DNA of 18,314 nucleotides from RUG472 sp045224495 (GCA_045224495.1 JBGVAK010000095.1:1-18314); one strand, 5' to 3'. Counted from the stretch's first letter, positions 1 through 7,403 are shown. The notes: generated by a model not told the origin, from the sequence alone. Made by a program: numbers and translations.

Positions 1-704
1 TTGGGTATATTCCGGGCGAGATTGCCCTTCCAGCAGGATTGACTGGTTGGGAGTTCATCCACATGATGCAGGATATGTACGGTATCCATAATGATGAGAT
101 GTTGAAAAAAATGCTTGACCTGTTCAAGTTGGAAGATAACGTGCTGAAGGGCGATACAAAACACATGTCTCTGGGTGTCAAGAGAAAGCTCGCAATTGTA
201 ACTGCATTTATGAGTGATCCCCAGATTCTTATTCTTGATGAACCAACATCAGGCCTGGATCCTGTTATGCAGCAGAATTTCATCAATTTCATTGTAGAGG
301 AGAAGAAGCGAGGTAAGACTATTTTGCTCTCCAGTCATATCTTCTCTGAGGTTGATGCAACCTGTGATCGTATAGCCATTATCAAGGATGGAAAGATTGT
401 TTCGGAATTTAATGCAGATGACCTTAAGCACGCATCCATGAAGCAATATCGCATTGTCTTTAAAACCCATGAAGAATATCAGCGCTTTAAGGATTCCTTC
501 GATCGGAGCGTTGTTACCGTTATTAAGGATGATGGAGTGAGGAATAAACTGCTTATTGCTGCAGATGACAAATACATCAATCAGGTAATCTCCTTCCTAT
601 CTGACTTTGAAATCAAGGAGTTCAACAACATAAAGGAGACCTTAGAGGATTACTTCATGAAATTCTACAAGGAAGAAAAGGATTTCGGAGGTGCTCTGAA
701 ATGA
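1..704 (+). CDS. ABC transporter ATP-binding protein, 5' end outside window
   Basis: This is the C-terminal three quarters of an ABC ATPase that would energise the permease encoded two genes downstream at the cytoplasmic face. The frame is open to the window edge (first full codon at 3), so the TTG at 39 is an internal Leu, not a start. The first visible residues, GYIPGEIALP, match the same segment of the next gene (GYVPGEIAFP), so the Walker A part lies upstream of the window. Visible motifs are a degenerate signature (MSLGVKRK), Walker B with catalytic Glu (ILILDEP), D-loop (SGLDP) and H-loop His (SSHIF). The tail after about nt 440 is a family-specific C-terminal domain. The Q-loop position has PGE instead of Gln. 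The stop overlaps the next start by 4 bp (ATGA), so the genes are translationally coupled. The transported substrate cannot be told from sequence. Confidence 0.92.
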   Translation, partial: GYIPGEIALPAGLTGWEFIHMMQDMYGIHNDEMLKKMLDLFKLEDNVLKGDTKHMSLGVKRKLAIVTAFMSDPQILILDEPTSGLDPVMQQNFINFIVEEKKRGKTILLSSHIFSEVDATCDRIAIIKDGKIVSEFNADDLKHASMKQYRIVFKTHEEYQRFKDSFDRSVVTVIKDDGVRNKLLIAADDKYINQVISFLSDFEIKEFNNIKETLEDYFMKFYKEEKDFGGALK

Positions 705-1618
705 CAGAATTGAAAAAAGAGGGATTAATTGAATTACAGGGGATGACAAAGGATTATGGTTCTGGCAGAGGTGTCTTCGAAGAAAATCTGTCGATAGATC
801 AGGGCGAGATGATTGGCTTTGTCGGAACGAATGGCTCTGGCAAAACTACCACAATCCGAAGCATTTTAGGATTTATCCAGCCTACTGCAGGTCACGCGTT
901 TGTAAATGGAATGGAATCCTGGCATAATCAGGCTGAAATTGCAAGATTAGTAGGATATGTCCCCGGGGAAATTGCATTTCCTGACTTAAAGACAGGTATC
1001 AACTTCTTGAAAAGTCAGGCATCATTCCTCGGAATGCAGTCCTTTGATTATGCCAATCAGCTGATTGAGGAGCTGCAGCTTGACCCTCGCGCCAACCTGA
1101 AACGAATGAGTAAGGGTATGAAGCAGAAGACCGCACTGGTGGCAGCACTAATGAATGATGCTCCGATTATTATCTTGGATGAGCCAACCACGGGTCTTGA
1201 CCCATTGATGCGTGACGCTTTTCTGGAGATTATTCGCCGTGAGCATAAAAAGGGAAAAACGATATTCATGTCTAGCCATATCTTTAACGAAATGGAAGAG
1301 ACCTGTGATCGCGTGGCCCTTATTTCAGACGGGCATATCATAGATATTGCAAACATGGATGAAATTCGCAATCGATCGGTCACAGATTTCAAAATTGAGT
1401 TCAACGACAGAATTTCATACGAACACTTTAAGCACTGTGGATACAAGATCATCCGCGACCAGGAGCAATACAACCAGGTTACTATTTCCATAGACAAGGA
1501 TAGTATCAATGATCTGTTTAAGACGTTAAATGGAATGAACGTCAAGTTCATTTCAGAGGTTCTGTATACTCTTGAAAAGCATTTTAATGAAATCATGACC
1601 AGAAAGGAGATCGTATAA
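701..1618 (+). CDS. ABC transporter ATP-binding protein (complete)
   Basis: This is a complete 305-residue ABC ATPase, paralogous to the gene before it. Motifs in order: Walker A GTNGSGKT at residues 42-49, a Q-loop region reading YVPGE (no Gln) near 86-90, a degenerate signature MSKGMKQK at 136-143, Walker B IIILDE at 156-161 with catalytic Glu161, D-loop TGLDP, and H-loop His194 in MSSHIF. Residues from about 220 form a non-conserved C-terminal domain. The start is ATG 701, overlapping the previous stop; the upstream GGAGGTG serves as ribosome binding site. The permease ATG follows 1 base after its stop. Two different ATPases with one large permease suggest a heterodimeric ATPase pair, which is inference. 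The AT-rich composition matches its two neighbours and differs from the GC-rich genes further right. Confidence 0.95.
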   Translation: MTELKKEGLIELQGMTKDYGSGRGVFEENLSIDQGEMIGFVGTNGSGKTTTIRSILGFIQPTAGHAFVNGMESWHNQAEIARLVGYVPGEIAFPDLKTGINFLKSQASFLGMQSFDYANQLIEELQLDPRANLKRMSKGMKQKTALVAALMNDAPIIILDEPTTGLDPLMRDAFLEIIRREHKKGKTIFMSSHIFNEMEETCDRVALISDGHIIDIANMDEIRNRSVTDFKIEFNDRISYEHFKHCGYKIIRDQEQYNQVTISIDKDSINDLFKTLNGMNVKFISEVLYTLEKHFNEIMTRKEIV

Positions 1619-1619
1619 C

Positions 1620-4292
1620 ATGGATACAGAAGTTAAAAAGGTGAAAGAAGTAAAGCCTAAAAAGGCACATAAAAATCGCCGACTATTTTCAAAGGCATTA
1701 TTCAAGCAGTCTTGTAAAGCCAACGGAATGATGTGGTTGATCATTACGGTTGCGGTATGCTTCATGCTTGCGTGCGTTATGCTGATATCCGGCACTTCAA
1801 ATATTTCATCTGTAAAGGAGAATATCGAGGATACCATTATTGAAGAGGTAATCGACTCGTCGGTAAGAAAAGGGGCTATCTCCACCTATGATGCGGCAAA
1901 TGAAGGAGAATATCTGTTTGACCAGGTATTTGTTGAAACATTTAATCGGTTGAATACACCGGAAACCTACAGACAGATTGCCGATATATCTGACGCGGCG
2001 ACATCGGCTGCTACAGAACTTGTGACTGAAAACGTTACAGAAAGAGTAACGGCTGAGGTTACCAATCGGATTACCGGTATGGTCAAGGCCAGAGTAACAC
2101 AGTTGGTTACAAATGCTGTGTCAGATCAGCTGAGTGCGGAGGTAAAAGCAAGGGTCACTGAGCTGGTTACAAACGAAGTGACCAATCGTCTGACTGCCGA
2201 GGTACAGACAAGAGTCACTGAAATGGTAACCGCTGAGGTAACCAACAGGCTCGGTGCCGAAGTGCAGGCAAGAGTAACCGAAATAGTGACCGATGAGGTA
2301 TCCGCAAGAATCCAGACAGAGATCATGGCACAAGTTCAAGGTGAGGCATCAATGATTCAGTCTGAGGTTACTGCTGCGGTTGCACAGGACATGACTACCC
2401 CGGAAGCAGCGGAAAAGATTACGGCTAAAGTAGCCTCCGGTTCTGATGTTGAGACCGCGACAAGTGAGGTGACTTCTGAATATACGGCGATTGAAAGTGA
2501 AAGAATCACTAATGAGCACATTGCTGCTGCAACTTCAGCATTGACTACAGATGAGCATAAGAACGCTGTAGCTCAGCAGGTCCTTGCTGAAAAGCAGGCA
2601 GAATTCACACAGACTGCAACTGCAGAGATTGTTACAGAAGAACATAAAGCAGAGGTTGCTAATACTGTTCTTGCCGAAAAGCAAGCAGAATTCACACAGA
2701 CCGCAACTGCAGAAATTGTGACTGACGCACATAAAACAGAGGTTACGAACGCTGTGCTTGCTGAAAAACAGGCGGAATATACACAGAGGGCAACTTCAGA
2801 GATTGTTACAGATACTCATAAAACAGAGGTCGCCAACTCTGTGCTTAATGAAAATCAGGCCACGTATACATCCACCGCAACAGCAGAAATCGTAACAGAA
2901 TCCCAGAAGGCAAGGGTTGCAGACGAGGTATTGGCTGAGTACAAAGATCAATACACGGATGCGGCTCAGCAAGAACTGGCTGATGAAATTGACGAGATCA
3001 CATCACAGGCAGAAGCAGAGATAACTGAAATTTTCACAGAAGTATATGTGAAACCGGCTTATGAAGCAGCTGTCAACGCAGTAATTGATCAGTACACTGC
3101 TGAATCAGCAGCAATTGTCGCAATCAATCCCGACAATCAGGCGGACAGCGTATATCTCGAAAATGGTGAGATTGTTCCTCCTGAATATATTGAGGGGATG
3201 ATTGAATACCTTAGAGCTGATGTTATGTCAGTGGGCAAAGGAGAAGCCGGTAATAGTTTATCAGATTATATTGCATCTGAGGAACGCAGTGCATTCCGTA
3301 ATGAACGTGCATACACAGCCACTGCGATGCTTGTTGGACAGAGTATGATTTCAGAAGAGACGGTTGACGAGTTGCTGGATGCTCTGGCTGAGTTTAATGT
3401 TACCCGCGAGGGCTATGAAGCAATGGGCTTTGATTATGATAAGTTTCATACAATTGCCTACGAAGCGGCAATGGATTATCAGAATAAATTCTCTTACGAA
3501 TGCTCACTAATTACAGAGAAGCCGGGAACGTCGGAGTATGATGCCAGAATCGCTGACATTAAAGAATCTCTCGATGTATCTGTAGCGGGATCTCTGTTGG
3601 AAAAGCTTCCTGAGGACGTTGCTTCCGGCATTGAAGAGCTAGGTAAGATGGATTTGTATGGCTTGATTGTTGGCTCTATTTTCTTCAAAATGGCTGGCCT
3701 GTTACTTCCTATTATTTATCTGATCATGGCGTCTAATAATCTGGTTGCAGGACAGGTCGATTCTGGTTCTATGGCTTACATTCTGTCAACATCAACAAAG
3801 AGAAGACAGGTAACCTTTACGCAAGGATTATATTTGATTGGCTCTCTGCTTCTGATGTTTGTCTTTACGACTATCACGTCTATTGTCTGCTTTGGGCTAA
3901 CGGATGTTCAGACCAACCTGACAGATGAGAAGCTGCTTCTGATCAATCTTGGAGCTTTTGTCGTATTGTTTGCGATGAGTGGAATTAATTTTCTGGCTTC
4001 CTGCTGGTTTGATCGGTCTAAAAAGGCAATGGCACTTGGCGGGGGTATCTCAATGTTCTTCCTAGTTGCAACAATGCTTGGACTGTTCGGATCACCCGTC
4101 ATTCCGTCTGTTGTAAGAATCGGTGCCTTGAACAATTTCAACTACGTTTCTATCATTTCCTTGTTTGATGTTGTATCCATTCTTGATGGTACCAGCACTT
4201 GGATCTGGAAGTTAGGAATTCTTATCATTATCGGTGTAGTAGGCTATATTCTGGGCGACATCAAGTTCCTTAAGAAGGATCTGCCTTTGTAA
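1620..4292 (+). CDS. ABC-2 type permease with giant repeat-containing extracytoplasmic region
   Basis: This 890-residue membrane protein is the permease partner of the two preceding ATPases. A basic N-terminus (residues 1-35) precedes TM1 at about 37-57. About 620 residues then run without a membrane segment, followed by about five hydrophobic segments near 680-705, 736-760, 771-795, 804-824 and 862-880. This is the ABC-2 layout with an enormous loop after TM1, predicted outside the membrane. The loop holds a 20-residue Val/Thr/Glu-rich repeat (128-227) and a 29-residue Ala/Glu/Thr-rich repeat (310-454), then a non-repeated part (455-676) rich in acidic and aromatic residues. YhgE/Pip-like exporters also have large loops after TM1, but I see no specific match to them. 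The start ATG 1620 follows an AGGAGATCG ribosome binding site that overlaps the end of the previous gene. Substrate unknown; peptide, lipid or envelope export is conjecture. Confidence 0.9.
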   Translation: MDTEVKKVKEVKPKKAHKNRRLFSKALFKQSCKANGMMWLIITVAVCFMLACVMLISGTSNISSVKENIEDTIIEEVIDSSVRKGAISTYDAANEGEYLFDQVFVETFNRLNTPETYRQIADISDAATSAATELVTENVTERVTAEVTNRITGMVKARVTQLVTNAVSDQLSAEVKARVTELVTNEVTNRLTAEVQTRVTEMVTAEVTNRLGAEVQARVTEIVTDEVSARIQTEIMAQVQGEASMIQSEVTAAVAQDMTTPEAAEKITAKVASGSDVETATSEVTSEYTAIESERITNEHIAAATSALTTDEHKNAVAQQVLAEKQAEFTQTATAEIVTEEHKAEVANTVLAEKQAEFTQTATAEIVTDAHKTEVTNAVLAEKQAEYTQRATSEIVTDTHKTEVANSVLNENQATYTSTATAEIVTESQKARVADEVLAEYKDQYTDAAQQELADEIDEITSQAEAEITEIFTEVYVKPAYEAAVNAVIDQYTAESAAIVAINPDNQADSVYLENGEIVPPEYIEGMIEYLRADVMSVGKGEAGNSLSDYIASEERSAFRNERAYTATAMLVGQSMISEETVDELLDALAEFNVTREGYEAMGFDYDKFHTIAYEAAMDYQNKFSYECSLITEKPGTSEYDARIADIKESLDVSVAGSLLEKLPEDVASGIEELGKMDLYGLIVGSIFFKMAGLLLPIIYLIMASNNLVAGQVDSGSMAYILSTSTKRRQVTFTQGLYLIGSLLLMFVFTTITSIVCFGLTDVQTNLTDEKLLLINLGAFVVLFAMSGINFLASCWFDRSKKAMALGGGISMFFLVATMLGLFGSPVIPSVVRIGALNNFNYVSIISLFDVVSILDGTSTWIWKLGILIIIGVVGYILGDIKFLKKDLPL
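2001..2300 (+). repeat. 20-residue (60-bp) tandem repeat array in the permease
   Basis: Four clear 60-bp units start at 2061, 2121, 2181 and 2241, preceded by one degenerate unit from 2001. They encode residues 128-227. Typical units end in RVTELVTNEV or RVTEMVTAEV and begin with TNRL. Aliphatic residues recur at unit positions 4, 8, 12, 16 and 20, a strict spacing of four, with Thr, Glu, Arg and Asn between. Units are diverged at DNA level but clearly related, so the array is not very recent. Confidence 0.9.
2547..2981 (+). repeat. 29-residue (87-bp) tandem repeat array in the permease
   Basis: Five consecutive 87-bp units encode residues 310-454. The pattern begins T-D/E-x-H-K, passes through VLAEKQAEF/YTQ and ends ATAEIV. 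The first four are close copies; the fifth (from 2895) is degenerate and drifts into non-repeated sequence. The second halves of units one and two are nearly identical at DNA level, suggesting more recent duplication than in the 20-residue array. Confidence 0.9.
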
Positions 4293-4310
4293 GAACTACA
4301 GGACACCGCG

Positions 4311-4340
4311 TCATAGGAAAAATCCCTTATCCCCCTATGA
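4311..4340. repeat. Small inverted repeat between ABC operon and acyltransferase gene
   Basis: TCATAGG (4311-4317) and CCTATGA (4334-4340) form a 7-bp inverted repeat around a 16-base loop, with partly complementary flanks. It lies where AT-rich ABC genes give way to GC-richer DNA. There is no T-run, so it is not a convincing intrinsic terminator. Function unknown. Confidence 0.35.
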
Positions 4341-4402
4341 GCGACGGTATCCTTCGGACAGGCGGAGCCCATGCTGCTCACCACCGCAATGGAGAAAAGA
4401 CC

Positions 4403-5173
4403 ATGAAGAAGGTCATCTACTATTCCAACGATCAAACCGACGATTTTGCCGAGCTCAACATCCGGCAAAAGCAGCTTCCCCCGGACTACCCCTACTTTAC
4501 CAAAGACCCGGTCCGCAAGGCCCTGGCCTTTCTTCTCTATTATGGGCTGGCGCTGCCTTTGGTGTTTCTGTTTCAAAAGCTAATCTATGGGGAACGGATC
4601 GTCGGCCGAAGCAAGCTGAAACCCTATCGGAAGACCGGGTATTTTCTCTATGGGAATCACACCCGCATCGCCGGCGATGCCTATACCCCGGCCCTCGTCG
4701 CCTTCCCGAGAAAAGCGTTTATCGTTGCCAACCCGGACTGCGTCTCCATCCCCGGCATCCGCCGCATCGTGGAGGATCTGGGCGCCGTTCCGATCCCGAC
4801 GACCGCTTCAGGCATGAAAAACTTTCTGGCTGCCATTCGGACCCATACAGAAAAGGGGCATGCCGTCATGATCTATCCTGAGGCCCATATCTGGCCCTAC
4901 TATACGGACATCCGCCCCTTTCGTGCCACTTCCTTCCGCTATCCGGCGGACACAGGCCAGCCGGTGTTCTGCTTCACCGTCACCTACCAAAAGCGCTTTC
5001 TCTTGAACCGCCCCAGGACCACCGTTTACATTGACGGCCCCTTCTTCGCCTCCCCGCAGGATTCGCCCAAGCAAAATCAGCTCTACCTACGGAACTGCTG
5101 CTTCGAAGCCATGTCCCTTCGCGCGCAAAGCTCCACCTTTCACTATGTGACCTATATCCAGAAAGGAGCCTGA
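4403..5173 (+). CDS. PlsC-like 1-acylglycerol-3-phosphate acyltransferase family protein
   Basis: This 256-residue protein belongs to the lysophospholipid acyltransferase group, which moves acyl chains onto lysophosphatidic acid or similar acceptors at the membrane. One hydrophobic segment lies at about 39-57. The catalytic block appears as Asn85-His86 ... Asp92, spaced NHX5D rather than textbook NHX4D. A second block, YPEAHIWPYY (158-167), stands where PlsC has its glycerol-phosphate-binding EGTR-type motif. I chose ATG 4403 because GGAGA lies 7 bases upstream; an in-frame ATG at 4337 would add 22 residues unlike the family and has no ribosome binding site. The GNAT gene follows 4 bp after the stop, so the two are probably co-transcribed. 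True acceptor and donor are unknown; the family call is firmer than the reaction. Confidence 0.85.
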   Translation: MKKVIYYSNDQTDDFAELNIRQKQLPPDYPYFTKDPVRKALAFLLYYGLALPLVFLFQKLIYGERIVGRSKLKPYRKTGYFLYGNHTRIAGDAYTPALVAFPRKAFIVANPDCVSIPGIRRIVEDLGAVPIPTTASGMKNFLAAIRTHTEKGHAVMIYPEAHIWPYYTDIRPFRATSFRYPADTGQPVFCFTVTYQKRFLLNRPRTTVYIDGPFFASPQDSPKQNQLYLRNCCFEAMSLRAQSSTFHYVTYIQKGA

Positions 5174-5177
5174 CCCT

Positions 5178-5783
5178 ATGACCGACAGACTACGATATTT
5201 ACGCCAGGCAAAAGCCATCCCCGGGGAGGAAACAGCCTATGTCCTCACCCGGCGAACCGTCCATGAACAAAGGTTTGTCATTCGCCCCTGCACAGAAAAT
5301 GATCTGCCCATGATCATGCTTATCCAGCGACGAGTGCGCCGCAGGGTGCCCAGTCGATCCCTGTATGTGATGTCGCCTCGCCGCCATGTGCTGGAAAGCA
5401 TCCGAAAGGACTACGCCATAGGCGCCTGGAAGGGAAAGCGGCTGGTTGGCTTTTCCATGGTGCTGTCCTTGCGGGAGACGGACCGGAACCTGGCCTACGA
5501 CCTGGGATATGATCCAGACTATGCCCTTCGCTGTGCCACCTTTGACGGTGCCTGGATCGACCCCGCCTACCAGGGTTATGGCTTACAGCAATGCTTTTGC
5601 ATGGAGCGTGAGCGATATGCCCGCAGCATCGGTGCCGCCGAGATCCTCACCTGCACCTCGCCTCAAAATTACGCCTGCCGCCGCACCCTGGAAAAATGCG
5701 GCCATACCGCCATCGCTGAGCGCACCCTCTTCGGCGGCGAGCGGCGGGTGATCTATTCCAAGAAACTGTTTCCCCTCGAGTAG
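5178..5783 (+). CDS. GNAT-family N-acetyltransferase
   Basis: This 201-residue protein has a GNAT fold, which transfers an acetyl or other acyl group from CoA to an amine. The domain starts at about residue 33 (FVIRPCTENDLPMI, the usual first strand and helix). Motif A is at about 121-145, with DPAYQGYGLQ forming the CoA pyrophosphate loop; its last position is Gln instead of Gly/Ala. Motif B, with Asn164 and LEKCGH (171-176), follows. The first 30 residues are an extension without recognised features. An AAAGGAG ribosome binding site precedes ATG 5178, overlapping the end of the acyltransferase gene, which argues for co-expression. The substrate cannot be inferred. No terminator-like hairpin is visible before the convergent regulator gene. 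Confidence 0.87.
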   Translation: MTDRLRYLRQAKAIPGEETAYVLTRRTVHEQRFVIRPCTENDLPMIMLIQRRVRRRVPSRSLYVMSPRRHVLESIRKDYAIGAWKGKRLVGFSMVLSLRETDRNLAYDLGYDPDYALRCATFDGAWIDPAYQGYGLQQCFCMERERYARSIGAAEILTCTSPQNYACRRTLEKCGHTAIAERTLFGGERRVIYSKKLFPLE

Positions 5784-5866
5784 CCGGTATTATACGCTAT
5801 CCTACCAGCAAACCAAACTGGCCATTGTAATTAGCTAGCCTATCAATTTCCGCCATGTTGTTCCTC

Positions 5867-6175
5867 TTACATGCTGTTCAGTTTCTCGTTCTTCTTTGAC
5901 ATAGCCTTAACAAGTTCACATATAATATTAGCCTCTTCTTCGGTTAACCCTGACAGATCACAGGAGCGATGATCTGAGACACCCAACAAATAATCTGTGC
6001 TGACACGATATAGATTCGCAAGACGAATCAATATATCATACGAAGGCTGACGAGAGTCATTTTCATATGTCGAGATGGCATTCGTGTTAACACCAACAAG
6101 CCTGGCAACTTGCTCCTGTCGCAATCGCCGGTTTAGCCTCAATTCTTTAAGCCGTTTGGATAATGTCGGCATCAC
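5867..6175 (-). CDS. Xre/Cro-family helix-turn-helix transcriptional regulator
   Basis: This protein of about 102 residues has an HTH_3 domain at about residues 7-62. The two-helix reader (about 20-39) reads QEQVARLVGVNTNAISTYEN, then the usual RQPSYDILIRLANLYRVSTDYLLG. The C-terminal 35 residues are acidic then basic, with no known fold. The first codon is GTG 6175 or ATG 6172; GGAGGG (6186-6191) is 10 bases from the GTG and 13 from the ATG, so GTG fits slightly better. The closest -10-like box is TATACT at 6204-6209 without a good -35. Such small single-domain Xre proteins commonly repress phage or integrative-element genes, and the nearby integrase remnants fit that, but its operator and targets are not visible here. 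Confidence 0.93.
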   Translation of the reverse strand: MMPTLSKRLKELRLNRRLRQEQVARLVGVNTNAISTYENDSRQPSYDILIRLANLYRVSTDYLLGVSDHRSCDLSGLTEEEANIICELVKAMSKKNEKLNSM

Positions 6176-6299
6176 TTTAGGTCATCCCTCCATCTGCAGA
6201 AGGAGTATAACGAATTCCAGTCTCCATTTGGGAGAATCCATTCACCGTTTTGCAGACTTCCTGTAGTTCCAAGATTGAAAAAAAGCTAAGATTGCAATT

Positions 6300-6322
6300 C
6301 TGCAGGGGCTCTCCCCCTGCAG
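6300..6322. terminator. Perfect 9-bp hairpin between integrase remnant and Xre gene
   Basis: CTGCAGGGG (6300-6308) and CCCCTGCAG (6314-6322) enclose a 5-base loop. On the - strand it lies downstream of the integrase remnant that stops at 6449 and upstream of the Xre start. A T-run follows only about 15 bases later, so termination is possible but unproven. It could instead be an operator or protein-binding site. Confidence 0.4.
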
Positions 6323-6448
6323 AAAAAGCATAGAAGAATCGGCCCTTTTGTCTCGTTGCGCCTCTACTGAATCTTTTCCAGAACAGAAAAACCGAGCACA
6401 CCCGAAATGATGCATCCTTGCATTCTTACCAGGGAAAAAGAGAGCGTA

Positions 6449-6895
6449 TTATGATGCCCCGCTTTTCTCTGATACGTTGCCTGTCATCGAATCAAGGTGC
6501 GCATTTAAAGCTGCTATGGCTTTCTCTTCCTTGAACTTGGTCAGATGCGTGTAGATCTTCAGTGTAACTTCGATGTCGGCATGGCCGAGGAACTTCTGAG
6601 CTGATTTGACGTCAACATCAGCGTCAAAAAGCATCGTTGCATAAGTGTGCCGCAACATATGCGCAGTGATTCGATCTAACACCTGAATGTGAGGGAGATA
6701 AGGGCCCGCACCATTTCTTCCACCAGCACAAACATTCAAATAGTTACAAAACGCCTCCCATGATCTCATAAATGAGGAGTCTGTAAGCATCGTTCCTCCC
6801 GCGTTCGTACATACGAATCCTCTCTGCTTTCGGCATTTGATAAGAGCCATGAGTAAGATGTTCGGGATGGGAACGTCTCTTATGCTTCGGCACAC
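6449..6895 (-). pseudogene. Tyrosine recombinase (integrase) remnant, C-terminal part
   Basis: About 145 residues of the catalytic domain of a phage/ICE-type tyrosine recombinase remain. Visible are the strand entering the domain (RDVPIPNILL), box II HMLRHTYATML with the His-x-x-Arg pair, FLGHADIEVTLKIYTHL with the third catalytic His and the nucleophilic Tyr, and a charged tail ending at 6449. The arm-binding and core-binding domains and the first catalytic Arg are missing. The open frame begins in antisense sequence of another integrase piece, so GTG 6895 is not a real start; homology ends near 6880. It cannot be an active recombinase. The tail resembles integrases that join conjugative elements or phages to tRNA genes, which fits the tRNA-Arg nearby. 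Confidence 0.85.
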
Positions 6896-7094
6896 CTATG
6901 CCACAATGCTGTTCGATGCGGGCGTTGATGTTAAGTCCGCACAGAAATTCCTCGGTCACTCTGACATAGAAGTTACTTTGGAGATATACACACACCTTTC
7001 AAAGTTTAAAGAGGAGCAAGCGATACGAGCCCTTGATGAACATCTCAGGGAGAGGAAAAAAGAGCCGGAAATACGTTTACTACGAGCACTGTGA
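6880..7094 (+). pseudogene. Second integrase remnant, C-terminal end, opposite strand
   Basis: About 70 residues of another tyrosine recombinase start abruptly at box II (MLRHTYATML) and run through FLGHSDIEVTLEIYTHLSKF to a charged tail, stopping at 7094. His-x-x-Arg, the later His and the catalytic Tyr are present; everything before is lost. The protein closely resembles the - strand remnant, but codons differ throughout, so these are two related integrases rather than a recent duplication. Upstream of 6880 the same frame (open from 6837) is antisense to the other remnant and is not integrase sequence. It points toward the 3' end of the tRNA-Arg gene about 190 bp away. Confidence 0.83.
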
Positions 7095-7114
7095 GAATGC
7101 TATTTTACAAAAAG

Positions 7115-7136
7115 TGCAGTCAAAATGCAGTCAAAA
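7115..7136 (+). repeat. Two tandem 11-bp repeats, possible integrase arm sites
   Basis: TGCAGTCAAAA occurs twice back to back at 7115-7125 and 7126-7136, between the + strand integrase remnant and the tRNA terminator. Tyrosine recombinases of integrative elements bind short direct repeats near their attachment site, so this may be a leftover arm-type site. That reading is inference. The rest of 7137-7247 is AT-rich, with an ATATGCAT motif repeated near 7180 and 7190 and no gene. Confidence 0.5.
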
Positions 7137-7247
7137 CCGGCTTTTGAGTGAAAATCAATGTATATTCTCGCGTATATGCATGTTAATATATGCATCCGCC
7201 ACCGAGATGGAATCGGTAGTTTGTGACAAGACCTCATAGACAACACG

Positions 7248-7280
7248 AAAGCCCCGAAAATGTAGTATTTTCGGGGCTTT
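7248..7280. terminator. Intrinsic terminator after tRNA-Arg
   Basis: AAAGCCCCGAAAAT (7248-7261) and ATTTTCGGGGCTTT (7267-7280) form a perfect 14-bp inverted repeat around a 5-base loop. On the - strand it begins 2 bases after the encoded CCA end of the tRNA, a typical position for a tRNA terminator. The A/T-rich ends of the stem allow it to work in both directions, so it could also stop + strand transcription from the integrase side. Confidence 0.8.
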
Positions 7281-7282
7281 CC

Positions 7283-7359
7283 TGGCGTGCCTGACACGGT
7301 TCGAACGTGCGACCTGCAGAGTCGGAGTCTGCCACTCTATCCAGCTGAGCTACAGGCAC
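7283..7359 (-). tRNA. tRNA-Arg, anticodon CCG, with encoded CCA
   Basis: A full cloverleaf folds on the - strand. The acceptor is GTGCCTG with CAGGCAC. The D stem is GCTC with GAGT (one G-T pair). The anticodon stem GCAGA/TCTGC holds loop CTCCGAC, giving anticodon CCG, which reads CGG arginine codons. The T arm is GCACG-TTCGAAC-CGTGT. Discriminator G and CCA are genomically encoded at 7283-7286. There is no convincing promoter of its own in the 44 bases upstream; transcription probably comes from the consensus promoter ahead of the orphan tRNA half. tRNA-Arg genes are frequent insertion sites for integrative elements, matching the integrase remnants beyond its 3' end. Confidence 0.96.
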
Positions 7360-7403
7360 ATATGCATCAAATATTCATTTTTCAAGGACTACCGAAGTAT
7401 AGC

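Noticed and set aside
2001..2981. Repeat arrays considered as a CRISPR or DNA-level satellite
   Set aside because: The periods (60 and 87 bp) are multiples of three, lie in one long open frame and contain no spacers, so they are protein repeats.
5797..5856. A 19-codon - strand open frame (MAEIDRLANYNGQFGLLVG) just after the Xre gene, with GAGG 6 bases upstream
   Set aside because: The ribosome binding site is plausible, but the length is too short to separate from chance without conservation evidence. It deserves a check in relatives only.
6177..6401. A possible 74-residue - strand protein ahead of the Xre gene
   Set aside because: It spans the perfect hairpin at 6300-6322, shows no domain, has no clear ribosome binding site, and its end covers the Xre ribosome binding site.
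7033..7239. Open frames across the tRNA flank on either strand (7033-7239 + and 7100-7297 -)
   Set aside because: They run through the integrase remnant in another frame, the terminator and the tRNA gene, and have no protein-like features.
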